Below, one piece after another: positions 7,081 through 14,581 of a DNA stretch of 33,402 nucleotides; position 1 is the stretch's first letter, and the number at the start of each line of letters is the position of its first letter. The translations under genes and the position numbers were made by a program. This DNA is from an uncultured Spirochaetales bacterium. GTDB lineage: Bacteria; Spirochaetota; Spirochaetia; Sphaerochaetales; Sphaerochaetaceae. Below the pieces are notes generated by a model that was not told the DNA's origin, searched no databases, and worked only from the letters and a program-made list of their open reading frames with translations. The stretch lies in the NCBI GenBank assembly GCA_902803145.1, contig CADCOT010000050.1:1-33402 (forward strand), given 5' to 3'.

Positions 7081-7839
7081 ATGAAGAAATTATTCACAGT
7101 TCTTGCAGTCCTGCTCGTAGCAACAGCATTGTTTGCAGCAGCAGGCGTAACAGCCAAGGTAGGTGGCACATTTGCATTTGCAAATCTTAATTCAGCAACA
7201 GATTCAAACAGTGAAGACTTTGCCGAATCAATGAACATGAAATCCAACGCTTTCGGTTTTGATGTAGGCGCACAGTATGACATTGCAGACAATCTTGCAG
7301 TCTATGCTGATTTTGTTATGGTTTTCCCGACTGATGCCACTATGAAAGATGGCGGAGAAGAAAAGAAGCTTAGTGTAGCTATTAAAGAACTGGAAGATGG
7401 TTTTAAGACTATTGATGAAGATGCTTCAGTTTCTTATAAACTCAACTTCTTCAGTGTTTCAGCAGGTGTTGCATATAAGCTTGACTTTAATGCAGTAAAG
7501 CTTGCAGTAGGTGGTGGTCTTACACTCAATCGCGCTACAATGACAGTTAATGGTTCTGCAGAAGCATTAGACGAGGTTTATTCACTTTCTGTTAAGCAGA
7601 CATTCACAAATATCGGTCTGAATGCCCTTGTTGACGCAAAGTATATGTTCAATGACAACATTGGTGTCGGTGTAGCTCTCAATCCCCAGCTTGGCCTTTA
7701 CAACATCACAAAGGCATCAATGAAAATGTCTGAAGCATTAGAGGCATACTTTGAGGACTACTTTGATGATGGTAGCGTAAACGGTTTCAAGGTCAACTTT
7801 GCAATGCCCATCACAGTTGGTGTTTCTTACACATTCTGA
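7081..7839 (+). CDS. Outer-membrane beta-barrel protein, paralog 2 of 4
   Basis: 252 residues from ATG 7081, with AGGAG (7068-7072) 8 bases upstream. Signal peptide residues 1-19 (MKKLFTVLAVLLVATALFA) is nearly identical to those of its neighbours. The mature domain carries the family blocks FFSVSAGVAYKLDFNAVKLA, VDAKYMFNDNIGVGVALNPQ and C-terminal VNFAMPITVGVSYTF, with phenylalanine at the very end. It has the same length as paralog 1 and differs mainly in the charged loop segments. It has its own promoter and a strong terminator, so expression can be tuned independently. The function beyond being an outer-membrane barrel cannot be assigned. Confidence 0.87.
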   Translation: MKKLFTVLAVLLVATALFAAAGVTAKVGGTFAFANLNSATDSNSEDFAESMNMKSNAFGFDVGAQYDIADNLAVYADFVMVFPTDATMKDGGEEKKLSVAIKELEDGFKTIDEDASVSYKLNFFSVSAGVAYKLDFNAVKLAVGGGLTLNRATMTVNGSAEALDEVYSLSVKQTFTNIGLNALVDAKYMFNDNIGVGVALNPQLGLYNITKASMKMSEALEAYFEDYFDDGSVNGFKVNFAMPITVGVSYTF

Positions 7840-7862
7840 TTGTTGAATCAGGTTTGATTATT

Positions 7863-7890
7863 GACCCGTCTGCAAAGGCGGGTCTTTTTT
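7863..7890 (+). terminator. Intrinsic terminator after paralog 2
   Basis: Nine-base-pair stem GACCCGTCT (7863-7871) / AGGCGGGTC (7876-7884) with one G-U pair, a GCAA tetraloop and six T's (7885-7890). Confidence 0.9.
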
Positions 7891-7894
7891 GTTC

Positions 7895-7923
7895 TGTAAC
7901 CATATATCCATTTTTGGTATTAT
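7895..7923 (+). promoter_or_regulatory. Promoter of beta-barrel paralog 3
   Basis: TGTAAC (7895-7900), 17-bp spacer, TATTAT (7918-7923), inside a GGTATTATAT block that also precedes paralog 2. Confidence 0.5.
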
Positions 7924-7951
7924 ATTAACAACAGAAAAGGAGAAACAAATC

Positions 7952-8824
7952 ATGAAGAAATTGTTTTCAATTCTCGCAGTTCTGCTCGTAGCAACAGCAT
8001 TGTTTGCTCAGGTAGGCCTCACAGTTAAGGCTGGCGGTACATTCGGTTTTGCTTCTTACAAATCAGTTGCAGAAGGCAAGGATAATAATGGCGAAACAGA
8101 AAAATTTGAAGATTCTATGGTTGACAAGGCCCTTGTTCTCAAAACCAATGGTTTCGGTTTTGATGTAGGTGTTCAGTATGACATTACTGATAAACTTCTT
8201 GCCTATGTTGATTTCAACATGCTGTTCCCAGGAGATGCAAAGGTCAATTTTCCTGATTCTTTTTTGATTTCAGATCTTAAATATTATGGAGCTCCTGATG
8301 ATGTTATTAAGAAGTATGTTGTTGATGTTGATGCTGAAGATTTATTGTTTAAGGTTTACTCAATTAAGGGCTCGATTGCGGACTTGAATGAGTACATTGA
8401 AGGGTTTAAGGATCATGTGACTGTTTTAGCAAAGAATGCATTTTTCAGTGTATCAGCAGGCGCTGCATACAAGTTTGATTTCAACCCTGTAAAGCTTGCA
8501 GTCGGTGGTGGCTTAACACTTAACAAAGCATCCGCAAAATTTGTTATGACTCCTGAAGAGGGGGCCGCTGAATATTATGGCAAGATAGATGCTTCTTATA
8601 CCTTTACAACATTTGGTCTCAACGCAATGGTTGATGCAAAATACATGGTTGCAGAGAATGTCGGTGTTGGCGTAACTCTTATTCCTCAGGTCGGTCTCTA
8701 CAACAAGTCCGTACTTGAAGTAAGTGCGACTTATGTTGAGACTGTGGAAGGAACTGTTACAGCCAAGGGTTTTGCTCTCAGCTTTGCAATGCCCATCGTT
8801 GTCGGAGTTTCCTACACATTCTGA
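7952..8824 (+). CDS. Outer-membrane beta-barrel protein, paralog 3 of 4 (long form)
   Basis: 290 residues from ATG 7952, with AAGGAG (7937-7942) 9 bases upstream. Signal peptide residues 1-19 (MKKLFSILAVLLVATALFA). It is about 40 residues longer than paralogs 1 and 2; the extra length sits in an acidic variable segment (~100-160, including DVDAEDLLFKVYSIKGSIAD) just before the conserved FFSVSAGAAYKFDFNPVKLA block, and in a second loop near EEGAAEYYGKIDAS. The C-terminus is LSFAMPIVVGVSYTF. Loop-length variation on a conserved barrel is typical of surface-exposed loops, though exposure is inferred. It is flanked by its own promoter and terminator. Confidence 0.87.
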   Translation: MKKLFSILAVLLVATALFAQVGLTVKAGGTFGFASYKSVAEGKDNNGETEKFEDSMVDKALVLKTNGFGFDVGVQYDITDKLLAYVDFNMLFPGDAKVNFPDSFLISDLKYYGAPDDVIKKYVVDVDAEDLLFKVYSIKGSIADLNEYIEGFKDHVTVLAKNAFFSVSAGAAYKFDFNPVKLAVGGGLTLNKASAKFVMTPEEGAAEYYGKIDASYTFTTFGLNAMVDAKYMVAENVGVGVTLIPQVGLYNKSVLEVSATYVETVEGTVTAKGFALSFAMPIVVGVSYTF

Positions 8825-8848
8825 TTGTCATAAGCAATTTTATCCTGT

Positions 8849-8896
8849 ACCCGCCTGAAATGAACTGGGGTCAGTTCAAAAAGGGCGGGTTTTTTA
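8849..8896 (+). terminator. Composite terminator after paralog 3
   Basis: Outer stem ACCCGCC (8849-8855) / GGCGGGT (8884-8890) leads straight into a T run (to 8896). The 28-base interior holds a second small hairpin, TGAACT (8861-8866) / AGTTCA (8873-8878). Confidence 0.8.
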
Positions 8897-8917
8897 TTAA
8901 ACAGGTATACAATAATC

Positions 8918-8947
8918 TTGCTGATTATTATTTGACTCTTCTAAAAT
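8918..8947 (+). promoter_or_regulatory. Possible promoter of paralog 4
   Basis: TTGCTG (8918-8923), 18 bp, TAAAAT (8942-8947). Unlike paralogs 1-3 there is no TGTAAC box at this spacing, so the assignment is weak. Confidence 0.25.
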
Positions 8948-8967
8948 CAAACTCAAAGGAGAAAGAA

Positions 8968-9630
8968 ATGAAAAAACTTCTTACAGTTCTTATAGTGTTG
9001 CTTGTTGCAACAGCATTGTTCGCAGGCGTAACAGTCAAGGCAGGCGGTACATTTGCATATGCAAATTTCAAGAGTCCGGTTGATAAAAATACATTTTTAT
9101 TTAGCGATGAAATGAATTTGAAGACCAGCGGCTTCGGTTTCGATGCAGGTGTTCTTGCAGATATATCCGACAATCTTGCTGCATATGCAGAGTTCCGCAT
9201 GGTTTTCCCGAAGGATGCTGATTTTAAAGACGGCAATGATGACTGGGAGAAACTAAGCGATGATAGTAAAGGCCTGAAAATCCACTTCTACAACATTTCA
9301 ACAGGTGTTGCCTACAAGCTTGATTTCAATGCTGTGAAGCTTGCAGTCGGAGCCGGCGTTTCAATGAGCAGCTTAGTAGTACATAACAAGATTGAAGAAG
9401 CTGAGTTTAAGATTTCACATTCATCCATCGGTCTGAATGTACTGGTTGATGCAAAGTACATGTTTACAGAGAACATCGGAGCCGGTGTAACAATTAATCC
9501 TCAGATTGGTCTGTTTGACATTGCAAGCGGAACATCAAAAATGGGTGAGCTCATCAAGAATGACAAGATAACCGGTTTCAAGGTCAACTTTGCATTGCCC
9601 GTCACAGTTGGTGTTTCCTACACATTCTGA
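8968..9630 (+). CDS. Outer-membrane beta-barrel protein, paralog 4 of 4 (short form)
   Basis: 220 residues from ATG 8968, with AAAGGAG (8955-8961) 6 bases upstream. Signal peptide residues 1-19 (MKKLLTVLIVLLVATALFA). It is the shortest of the four; the variable loop after the DGNDDWEKLSDD segment is reduced. Conserved blocks are YNISTGVAYKLDFNAVKLAV, VDAKYMFTENIGAGVTINPQ and the C-terminal VNFALPVTVGVSYTF. The four genes form a head-to-tail array that probably arose by duplication followed by loop divergence. Precise function unknown. Confidence 0.86.
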   Translation: MKKLLTVLIVLLVATALFAGVTVKAGGTFAYANFKSPVDKNTFLFSDEMNLKTSGFGFDAGVLADISDNLAAYAEFRMVFPKDADFKDGNDDWEKLSDDSKGLKIHFYNISTGVAYKLDFNAVKLAVGAGVSMSSLVVHNKIEEAEFKISHSSIGLNVLVDAKYMFTENIGAGVTINPQIGLFDIASGTSKMGELIKNDKITGFKVNFALPVTVGVSYTF

Positions 9631-9654
9631 TTGTTTTAGTATTCAGTTAGTGTT

Positions 9655-9689
9655 TGGTGGGTCGGTTTTTGCCGACCCATCATTTTTTT
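9655..9689 (+). terminator. Intrinsic terminator after paralog 4
   Basis: Eleven-pair stem 9655-9665 / 9672-9682 (core GGGTCGG / CCGACCC, one G-U pair), loop TTTTTG, followed by seven T's (9683-9689). Confidence 0.9.
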
Positions 9690-9711
9690 GATTTGAATGA
9701 TGTGCTATGAT
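9683..9711 (+). promoter_or_regulatory. Possible rmuC-argF promoter
   Basis: -10 TATGAT (9706-9711), 17 bp after a T-only hexamer (9683-9688) that doubles as the terminator tail. The -10 is close to the candidate starts of rmuC (GTG 9716, ATG 9722). Confidence 0.35.
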
Positions 9712-9721
9712 AGGTGTGACT

Positions 9722-10837
9722 ATGCAGATTGTGATTATTTGCCTTTTGGCTTTATTGATAGTTTTGGGAATTCTCATCCTTTTAAAATTAAGTAGGAAGG
9801 ACCCGGAGGCATCGGCCGTTCAGGCCCAGCTTGGAGTAATTTCAGGACGTCTGGATGAGATTTCAAGGACCAATGTACTTGTGGCCCAGACAGCAGACCA
9901 AAGGCTGAAAGAGATAAGGGCAGACAACGAGAAGCGCCTGGAAGAGATAAGACAGACTGTGGATGAGAAACTTCAGAAGACCCTGGAAAACAGGCTGTCG
10001 GTGACCTTCAGGACTGTGAGCGAGCAGCTTGAAAGCGTATATAAGCAGCTTGGAGAGATGAAAAGTCTTGCAAAGGGCGTGGATAATCTTGAGAAGGTAC
10101 TGACCAACGTTAAGACCCGCGGAATGTGGGGAGAACTTCAGGCCGAGCGTATTTTGCAGGAAATTCTGACCCCAGAGCAGTATGTGAAAAACGTTGCTAC
10201 AAAGCCAGGAAGTCACGATGTTGTTGAGTTTGCCATCAGGCTGCCGGGACCGGATGAGGGTAGTGTTGTTCTTATGCCCATAGACTCCAAATTCCCACGC
10301 GAGGACTATGAGAGGCTTTGTCAGGCAACTGAACGTGGAGACCTTACAGAGGCAGCTCAGTGTAGGGCGGCCCTTGAGCGCAGAGTCAAAACTGAGGCAA
10401 AGAGCATTAGGGAAAAGTATATTGAGGTTCCATATACTACGGAGTTTGCAATCCTGTTCCTGCCAATTGAAGGGCTTTATGCAGAGATTCTCTCAGTGCC
10501 AGGACTTCAGGATCTTCTTCAGCGCGAATACCGTGTTATGGTTGCAGGACCTGCAACTCTTGCCAGTCTGCTGAACAGCCTTCAGATGGGTTTCAGGACA
10601 TTGGCAATAGAGAAAAAGAGTGCTGAAGTTTGGAATATTCTGGGTCAGGTAAAAACCCAGTTTGGCAAGTTTGAAGATATACTGGTTAAGGTTCAAAACA
10701 AACTTAAGAGCGCAAGCAACGATGTTGAAGAGGTGTTTACACGCCAGCGTGTTATGTCTCGTAAACTTAAGAATGTTGAAGCTATTGAAGTAATTGAGGC
10801 CGATGAGGCCGTTTTGGGAGATGACGATGAAGAATAA
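9722..10837 (+). CDS. rmuC: DNA recombination protein RmuC family
   Basis: 371 residues from ATG 9722, preferred because AGGTG (9712-9716) is 5 bases upstream; GTG 9716 and ATG 9707 are in-frame alternatives. Residues 1-~22 form a hydrophobic membrane anchor, ~30-110 a heptad-rich coiled coil, and from ~130 the RmuC domain with RGMWGELQAERILQ (from residue 133) and PIDSKFPREDYERL (~186). The E. coli protein is about 475 residues; the difference is mainly in the coiled coil and C-terminus. RmuC limits recombination at inverted repeats in E. coli and is predicted to carry a nuclease-like core; the biochemical role is uncertain. The very acidic C-terminus is followed by a stop that overlaps the argF start, so the two are cotranscribed. 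Confidence 0.88.
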   Translation: MQIVIICLLALLIVLGILILLKLSRKDPEASAVQAQLGVISGRLDEISRTNVLVAQTADQRLKEIRADNEKRLEEIRQTVDEKLQKTLENRLSVTFRTVSEQLESVYKQLGEMKSLAKGVDNLEKVLTNVKTRGMWGELQAERILQEILTPEQYVKNVATKPGSHDVVEFAIRLPGPDEGSVVLMPIDSKFPREDYERLCQATERGDLTEAAQCRAALERRVKTEAKSIREKYIEVPYTTEFAILFLPIEGLYAEILSVPGLQDLLQREYRVMVAGPATLASLLNSLQMGFRTLAIEKKSAEVWNILGQVKTQFGKFEDILVKVQNKLKSASNDVEEVFTRQRVMSRKLKNVEAIEVIEADEAVLGDDDEE

Positions 10838-11870
10838 TGGTTCTATTAATCTGCAGGGAAGAAGTTTTCTGACACTTCAGGATTATTCAAAAGAAGAAAT
10901 TCTGTACATGCTTGATCTTGCTGCACAGCTTAAGGCCAAGAAGAAAAGAGGTGAAGTAGGTCATCTTCTTGAAGGTAAGAACATTGTTCTGATCTTTGAC
11001 AAAACATCAACACGCACAAGGTGCAGTTTTGAAGTTGCCGCTCTTGATGAAGGCGGTCATGCAACATTCCTTACAAATTCTCAGATGGGAAAAAAGGAAT
11101 CAATTGAGGACACAGCCCGTGTTCTTGGCAGACTGTACGACGGTATTGAGTACAGGGGTTTTGAAATGGATGTTTGCCGCGCCTTGCGCGATTTCTCCGG
11201 TGTCCCCGTATTCAACGGTTTGACTGACGATGACCATCCTACACAGGTTCTTGCAGACTTTATGACTGCTACAGAGCATCTTGGAAAACCTCTTGATCAG
11301 ATGAAGATGGCCTACATTGGCGATGGTCGTAACAATGTTGCCCTTGCCTTGATGACAGGAGCTGTAAAGGTTGGAATGGACTTTTCAATCGGAAGCCCTG
11401 CAGAGCTTTTCCCGCAGGAAGAGTTTCTGAAAAAGATGGACAAGTTTGCCGCTGAGAGCGGAAGTGTTTTGGAAGTTACTACAGACCCGTATGAGGCTGT
11501 TGAAGGTGCTGACATTATTTACACCGATGTCTGGGTTTCAATGGGTGAAGAAGATCAGATGGAGAATCGAATAAAACTTCTCAGAGATTATCAGGTAACC
11601 ATGGATCTTCTGAATTCAACAGGGAAGAAGACTATTTTTGAACACTGTCTGCCTTCATTTCATGACTTAAATACTATTGTCAGCCGTGATGTTGCACAGA
11701 AGTACGGAGAAAAGTACGGACTAGCAACCGGTGAGATGGAAGTTACAGATCAGGTTTTCAGAAGCGACGCCAGTGTAGTATTTGATGAAGCAGAGAACCG
11801 CATGCACACAATCAAAGCTGTTCTTGTTTCACACTTAGTGAGTCCAGATAAGCTTCCATCAACTCTCTGA
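10827..11870 (+). CDS. argF: Ornithine carbamoyltransferase
   Basis: Carbamoyl phosphate + ornithine to citrulline + phosphate; 347 residues. Start ATG 10827, with GGGAG (10816-10820) 6 bases upstream and lying inside the rmuC 3' end (11-bp overlap). The carbamoyl-phosphate motif STRTR is at residues 61-65, HPTQ at 137-140 and the ornithine-site HCLP at 273-276, all intact. The enzyme could be biosynthetic (ArgF) or belong to the arginine deiminase route (ArcB); no other arginine gene is nearby, so direction is undecided. Its 3' end overlaps the convergent TetR gene by 59 bp, with no terminator between them. Confidence 0.95.
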   Translation: MKNNGSINLQGRSFLTLQDYSKEEILYMLDLAAQLKAKKKRGEVGHLLEGKNIVLIFDKTSTRTRCSFEVAALDEGGHATFLTNSQMGKKESIEDTARVLGRLYDGIEYRGFEMDVCRALRDFSGVPVFNGLTDDDHPTQVLADFMTATEHLGKPLDQMKMAYIGDGRNNVALALMTGAVKVGMDFSIGSPAELFPQEEFLKKMDKFAAESGSVLEVTTDPYEAVEGADIIYTDVWVSMGEEDQMENRIKLLRDYQVTMDLLNSTGKKTIFEHCLPSFHDLNTIVSRDVAQKYGEKYGLATGEMEVTDQVFRSDASVVFDEAENRMHTIKAVLVSHLVSPDKLPSTL

Positions 11871-12408
11871 CAAGCGTTGTCTGTTCTTCAAAGTAGACCA
11901 GATGAAAACAGTATGACTCAATGAAGATAAGCAGTTTTGCAACGCAGTCATGTGCGCTGCACTTCTTCATTTCTCCTGATTTTTGAGCTGCTCTTACAAG
12001 GCGGGAAAGAAGCAGATTCAGTTTTGCTGTTCTTCTGTGAACAGAACCTCTTAGGTCTATATCTATGTCCCTCATGCTGAGAATGAAGTTTGAAAGTTCA
12101 TCACTGTGCTGGTCTATCTGGTCAAGAATATCTGTACAGATGCTCTGAACAAGTGTAAACGGGGAATTATTGCCCTGCCAGCCTGCGCTGTTGTACTTCT
12201 CAAAGAGGGTATCCATAACTCTCTTGACGGCGTAGACCAGAATATCGTCCACAGAAGAGAAGTACTGATAAACCGTTGTTCTGGAAAGATTGCACTCCTG
12301 AGCAATAAGGGTAAGGTTTGTTTCTCTGTAGCCGCGAGTAGCAAAAACCTTTAAAGCTGTCAGTATTATCAGTTGTTTTCTTTCTTCATGGTTTATGTTT
12401 TTAGGCAT
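11812..12408 (-). CDS. TetR-family transcriptional regulator
   Basis: 198 residues. The start is ATG at 12408-12406, only 7 bases after a TATAAT box, so the mRNA is probably leaderless; a longer TTG start at 12429 would overlap the promoter and is rejected. The N-terminal DNA-binding domain (~1-55) has the TetR pattern: ALKVFATRGYRETNLTLIAQ followed by the recognition segment CNLSRTTVYQYFSS. The C-terminal ligand domain shows no specific match I can name. It is divergent from the M20 peptidase gene over a 14-bp palindrome, suggesting autoregulation plus control of the peptidase. The last 59 bp lie antisense to argF. Confidence 0.88.
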   Translation of the reverse strand: MPKNINHEERKQLIILTALKVFATRGYRETNLTLIAQECNLSRTTVYQYFSSVDDILVYAVKRVMDTLFEKYNSAGWQGNNSPFTLVQSICTDILDQIDQHSDELSNFILSMRDIDIDLRGSVHRRTAKLNLLLSRLVRAAQKSGEMKKCSAHDCVAKLLIFIESYCFHLVYFEEQTTLVRELMEAYLDSLSVKQEQL

Positions 12409-12412
12409 GTGC

Positions 12413-12426
12413 AATATTATAATATT
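12413..12426. promoter_or_regulatory. Palindromic operator candidate in TetR / M20 divergent promoter
   Basis: AATATTATAATATT is a perfect 14-bp palindrome that contains the TetR gene's -10 box. TetR proteins commonly autoregulate through such sites. AT-only palindromes arise easily by chance. Confidence 0.4.
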
Positions 12427-12444
12427 CAAGGCGGGTATAGTAAA
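12416..12444 (-). promoter_or_regulatory. Promoter of TetR gene (leaderless)
   Basis: On the minus strand: -35 TTTACT (12444-12439), 17 bp, -10 TATAAT (12421-12416), then 7 bases and the ATG (12408). The -35 overlaps the peptidase's TATAGT (12436-12441) and its start codon. Confidence 0.55.
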
Positions 12445-13754
12445 TGTTGGACAAGAATCTTGCAGTCAATGCTCTGAGTCAGGCTGTTTCTTTTAGGACT
12501 GTTGCCGGAAACAAAGAGGCTTTTGTAGGTCTTCATAAGGCTTTGAAGTCTCTTTTTCCTGTTGTTTTTGAGAAGTGCGAGACTCTTGATGTTCCCGGAA
12601 CCTGTGCTCTTTTATTGAAGCTTAAGGGCAAATCTTCTGAAAAGCCTGCCATGTTTACCGCCCATCAGGATGTTGTTCCTGCAGACAACGAGCAGGTTTG
12701 GACACACGCTCCGTTTGAGGGTTTTTGCGATGACACTTGGGTTTGGGGTCGCGGCAGCTTTGATGATAAAGTCTCACTGATAGCTATACTTGCAAGTCTT
12801 GATAGTTTGCTTTCCGATGGTTTTATTCCAGAAAATGACCTCTACTTTGGTTTCGGTGATGATGAAGAAACAATGGGGCACGGTGCACAAGATATTTGCA
12901 GAGTTCTTTCTGAACGGGGAGTAAAACTTGACATGCTTGTTGATGAGGGCGGTGCTGTTATGAAGGAGTTCCTGCCCGGCATGAAAGGTCTTGTAGGAGC
13001 AATCGGTGTTGCAGAGAAGGGCAGCATGGCAGTCAGACTTACAGTCAAAGGTGAGGGCGGCCACAGTTCAACTCCGGTAAATCCAAGTCCTTTGGCAAGA
13101 CTTGGAGAAGCAGTGCACCGCTGTGAGATGGCTCATTTTCCGGTCAAGTGGCTTCCGTGTGTGGAAAAGATGTTAAGCCTGGTTTCAAGCGAGCTTAACG
13201 GCGTACTTGGTTTTGCTGCAAAACATAACAAGGCTCTTAGGCGTCCTGTTTCAAAGGTATTGTGCAATATTCCCAAACTGGCTCCGTTTATCAGAACAAC
13301 CTGTGTAGCAACTATGGCTTCGGGTTCCGAAGCTTTTAATGTAATTTCCCCAAGCTGTAATGCTACTTTGAATCTCAGAATGCTACCCGGCCAAAAGACT
13401 GAAGAGGTTATTGAGATACTGAGAAAGGCCATCAATGATCCTGAGGTTAATATTGAAGTTGTCCGGGACCGCGCTCCGTCATCAATTATTACTGACAGTA
13501 AAGGTCCTCAGTATTCTTTGGTCAAAGATGTTCTTGAAAAAGTCTACGAGGGTGTGAAGGTAATTCCTTATCTGATGGTCGGTGCATCGGATGCCTACAA
13601 CTATGAGTCAATCTGCCAAAATATTCTGAGAATCAGTCCTGTAGCTATGAATACTGAAGAACTTGGCCGCATGCATGGTGTAGATGAACGCATCTCTATT
13701 GAAAATGTTGGCAAAGCCTGCGAGTTCTATACTTCTTTGCTGAGCAAGCTATAA
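12444..13754 (+). CDS. M20-family metallopeptidase (carboxypeptidase PS-like)
   Basis: 436 residues; a cytosolic zinc peptidase or amidase of the M20 (CPS1/PM20D1-like) type, since no signal peptide is seen. The metal and catalytic pattern is complete: AHQDVVPAD with H74 and D76, GRGSFDDK with bridging D107, DDEET with the E141/E142 pair, VDEGG, and GGHSS. The ~200-330 segment is the dimerisation lid. The substrate is probably a dipeptide or N-acyl amino acid; it cannot be fixed from sequence. The start is ATG 12444 with a weak GGCGGG 8 bases upstream; TATAGT at 12436-12441 lies so close that a start at TTG 12447 on a leaderless mRNA is also possible. The 3' end overlaps the convergent hypothetical gene by 6 bp. 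Confidence 0.87.
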   Translation: MLDKNLAVNALSQAVSFRTVAGNKEAFVGLHKALKSLFPVVFEKCETLDVPGTCALLLKLKGKSSEKPAMFTAHQDVVPADNEQVWTHAPFEGFCDDTWVWGRGSFDDKVSLIAILASLDSLLSDGFIPENDLYFGFGDDEETMGHGAQDICRVLSERGVKLDMLVDEGGAVMKEFLPGMKGLVGAIGVAEKGSMAVRLTVKGEGGHSSTPVNPSPLARLGEAVHRCEMAHFPVKWLPCVEKMLSLVSSELNGVLGFAAKHNKALRRPVSKVLCNIPKLAPFIRTTCVATMASGSEAFNVISPSCNATLNLRMLPGQKTEEVIEILRKAINDPEVNIEVVRDRAPSSIITDSKGPQYSLVKDVLEKVYEGVKVIPYLMVGASDAYNYESICQNILRISPVAMNTEELGRMHGVDERISIENVGKACEFYTSLLSKL

Positions 13755-14561
13755 CAGGAACTTTTCAATCAGACCTGAAACATAACTGTACCTGAAAGGG
13801 ATGCTGTTTGACTCGTAAGTTACAATCAGTCCGTTTCCCGGATAGATGCCGTATGCTCCGTAGTTCATTATTCTGTTTATATTCTTGGAAACGTATTCAA
13901 CGTCATCCATTTTTCCAAGGTGTTCCCAGTAGTATGTCTTTCCTGTCCTTTTGTTCAAGCATGTAAAGTCCGGATAGAGGTTATACCGGGGTGCTCCAAA
14001 GTACATGGACCCATAATCGTCAAAGGGCTTTTCATAGTAGTAGGGGACCTTATAATCATCCAGAATCTTGGCAATCATCCATTCTGATTTTGATTTGACT
14101 ATCAAGCCTGAAGGTGTTTCATATTCTTTTTCTGTCTTTTTAGGATTCTTGTTCTGTATTATCTCATCTCCCCATTTCTTTGCATACTCGTTGTCTATAT
14201 TTGTGCCTGTGTCTATGAATTGATGTAGGGCTTTGGGAATGCTGTCCAATATTGATTTTGAGGGATCTTTGCTCAGAATATCTATACACTCACTGATTTG
14301 AGCCTTGTCCTTTTCTGCCATATCAATGGTTTTTGTGTTGTATAGTTTTTGGGATAGGGACTTTATTGTTTTTGTATCCTTTTTGGAAATGTATTCCTGT
14401 TTTCCGTTAATCAGTTTTACATAGTAGGGCATACCTGCAACTGTTTTGACGGTTATTTTGTCTTTTACATTGCTATAATCCTTTTTTCTGAGCTCCTCGA
14501 TAAGGTTTTCAAGTTCATTTTTGGATTCAATCAATTGATTTATAAGCTGAGCTTTGTTCAT
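13749..14561 (-). CDS. Hypothetical protein with PD-(D/E)XK nuclease-like motifs
   Basis: 270 residues, function not recognised. Residues 1-~30 are a charged helix (possible coiled coil), and ~30-150 is lysine-rich with no domain I can name. The C-terminal half has the layout of a restriction-endonuclease-like fold: E160 in KSKSEWMIAKIL, P197-D198 in YPDFT, and E213 in YYWEHLG (WEH in place of the usual ExK). Similar PDF...WEH patterns occur in uncharacterised nuclease-like proteins. The start ATG at 14561 has AAAGGTG 5 bases upstream and a promoter (TTGGCA, 17 bp, TATATA) on the minus strand. The gene appears more A+T- and lysine-rich than its neighbours, which may indicate acquisition by transfer. 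A stand-alone nuclease role is inference. Confidence 0.6.
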   Translation of the reverse strand: MNKAQLINQLIESKNELENLIEELRKKDYSNVKDKITVKTVAGMPYYVKLINGKQEYISKKDTKTIKSLSQKLYNTKTIDMAEKDKAQISECIDILSKDPSKSILDSIPKALHQFIDTGTNIDNEYAKKWGDEIIQNKNPKKTEKEYETPSGLIVKSKSEWMIAKILDDYKVPYYYEKPFDDYGSMYFGAPRYNLYPDFTCLNKRTGKTYYWEHLGKMDDVEYVSKNINRIMNYGAYGIYPGNGLIVTYESNSIPFRYSYVSGLIEKFLL

Positions 14562-14581
14562 TTAAACACCTTTTTTCCTAT

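Noticed and set aside
6226-9630. Repeats in the barrel array as an insertion element or CRISPR-like array
   Set aside because: Repeated DNA is coding sequence of full-length paralogs with promoters and terminators; no transposase, terminal repeats or regular spacers.
12409-12429. TTG start at 12429 giving a longer TetR protein
   Set aside because: It would add seven residues encoded by the -10/palindrome DNA; the ATG at 12408 fits the TetR N-terminus and promoter spacing.
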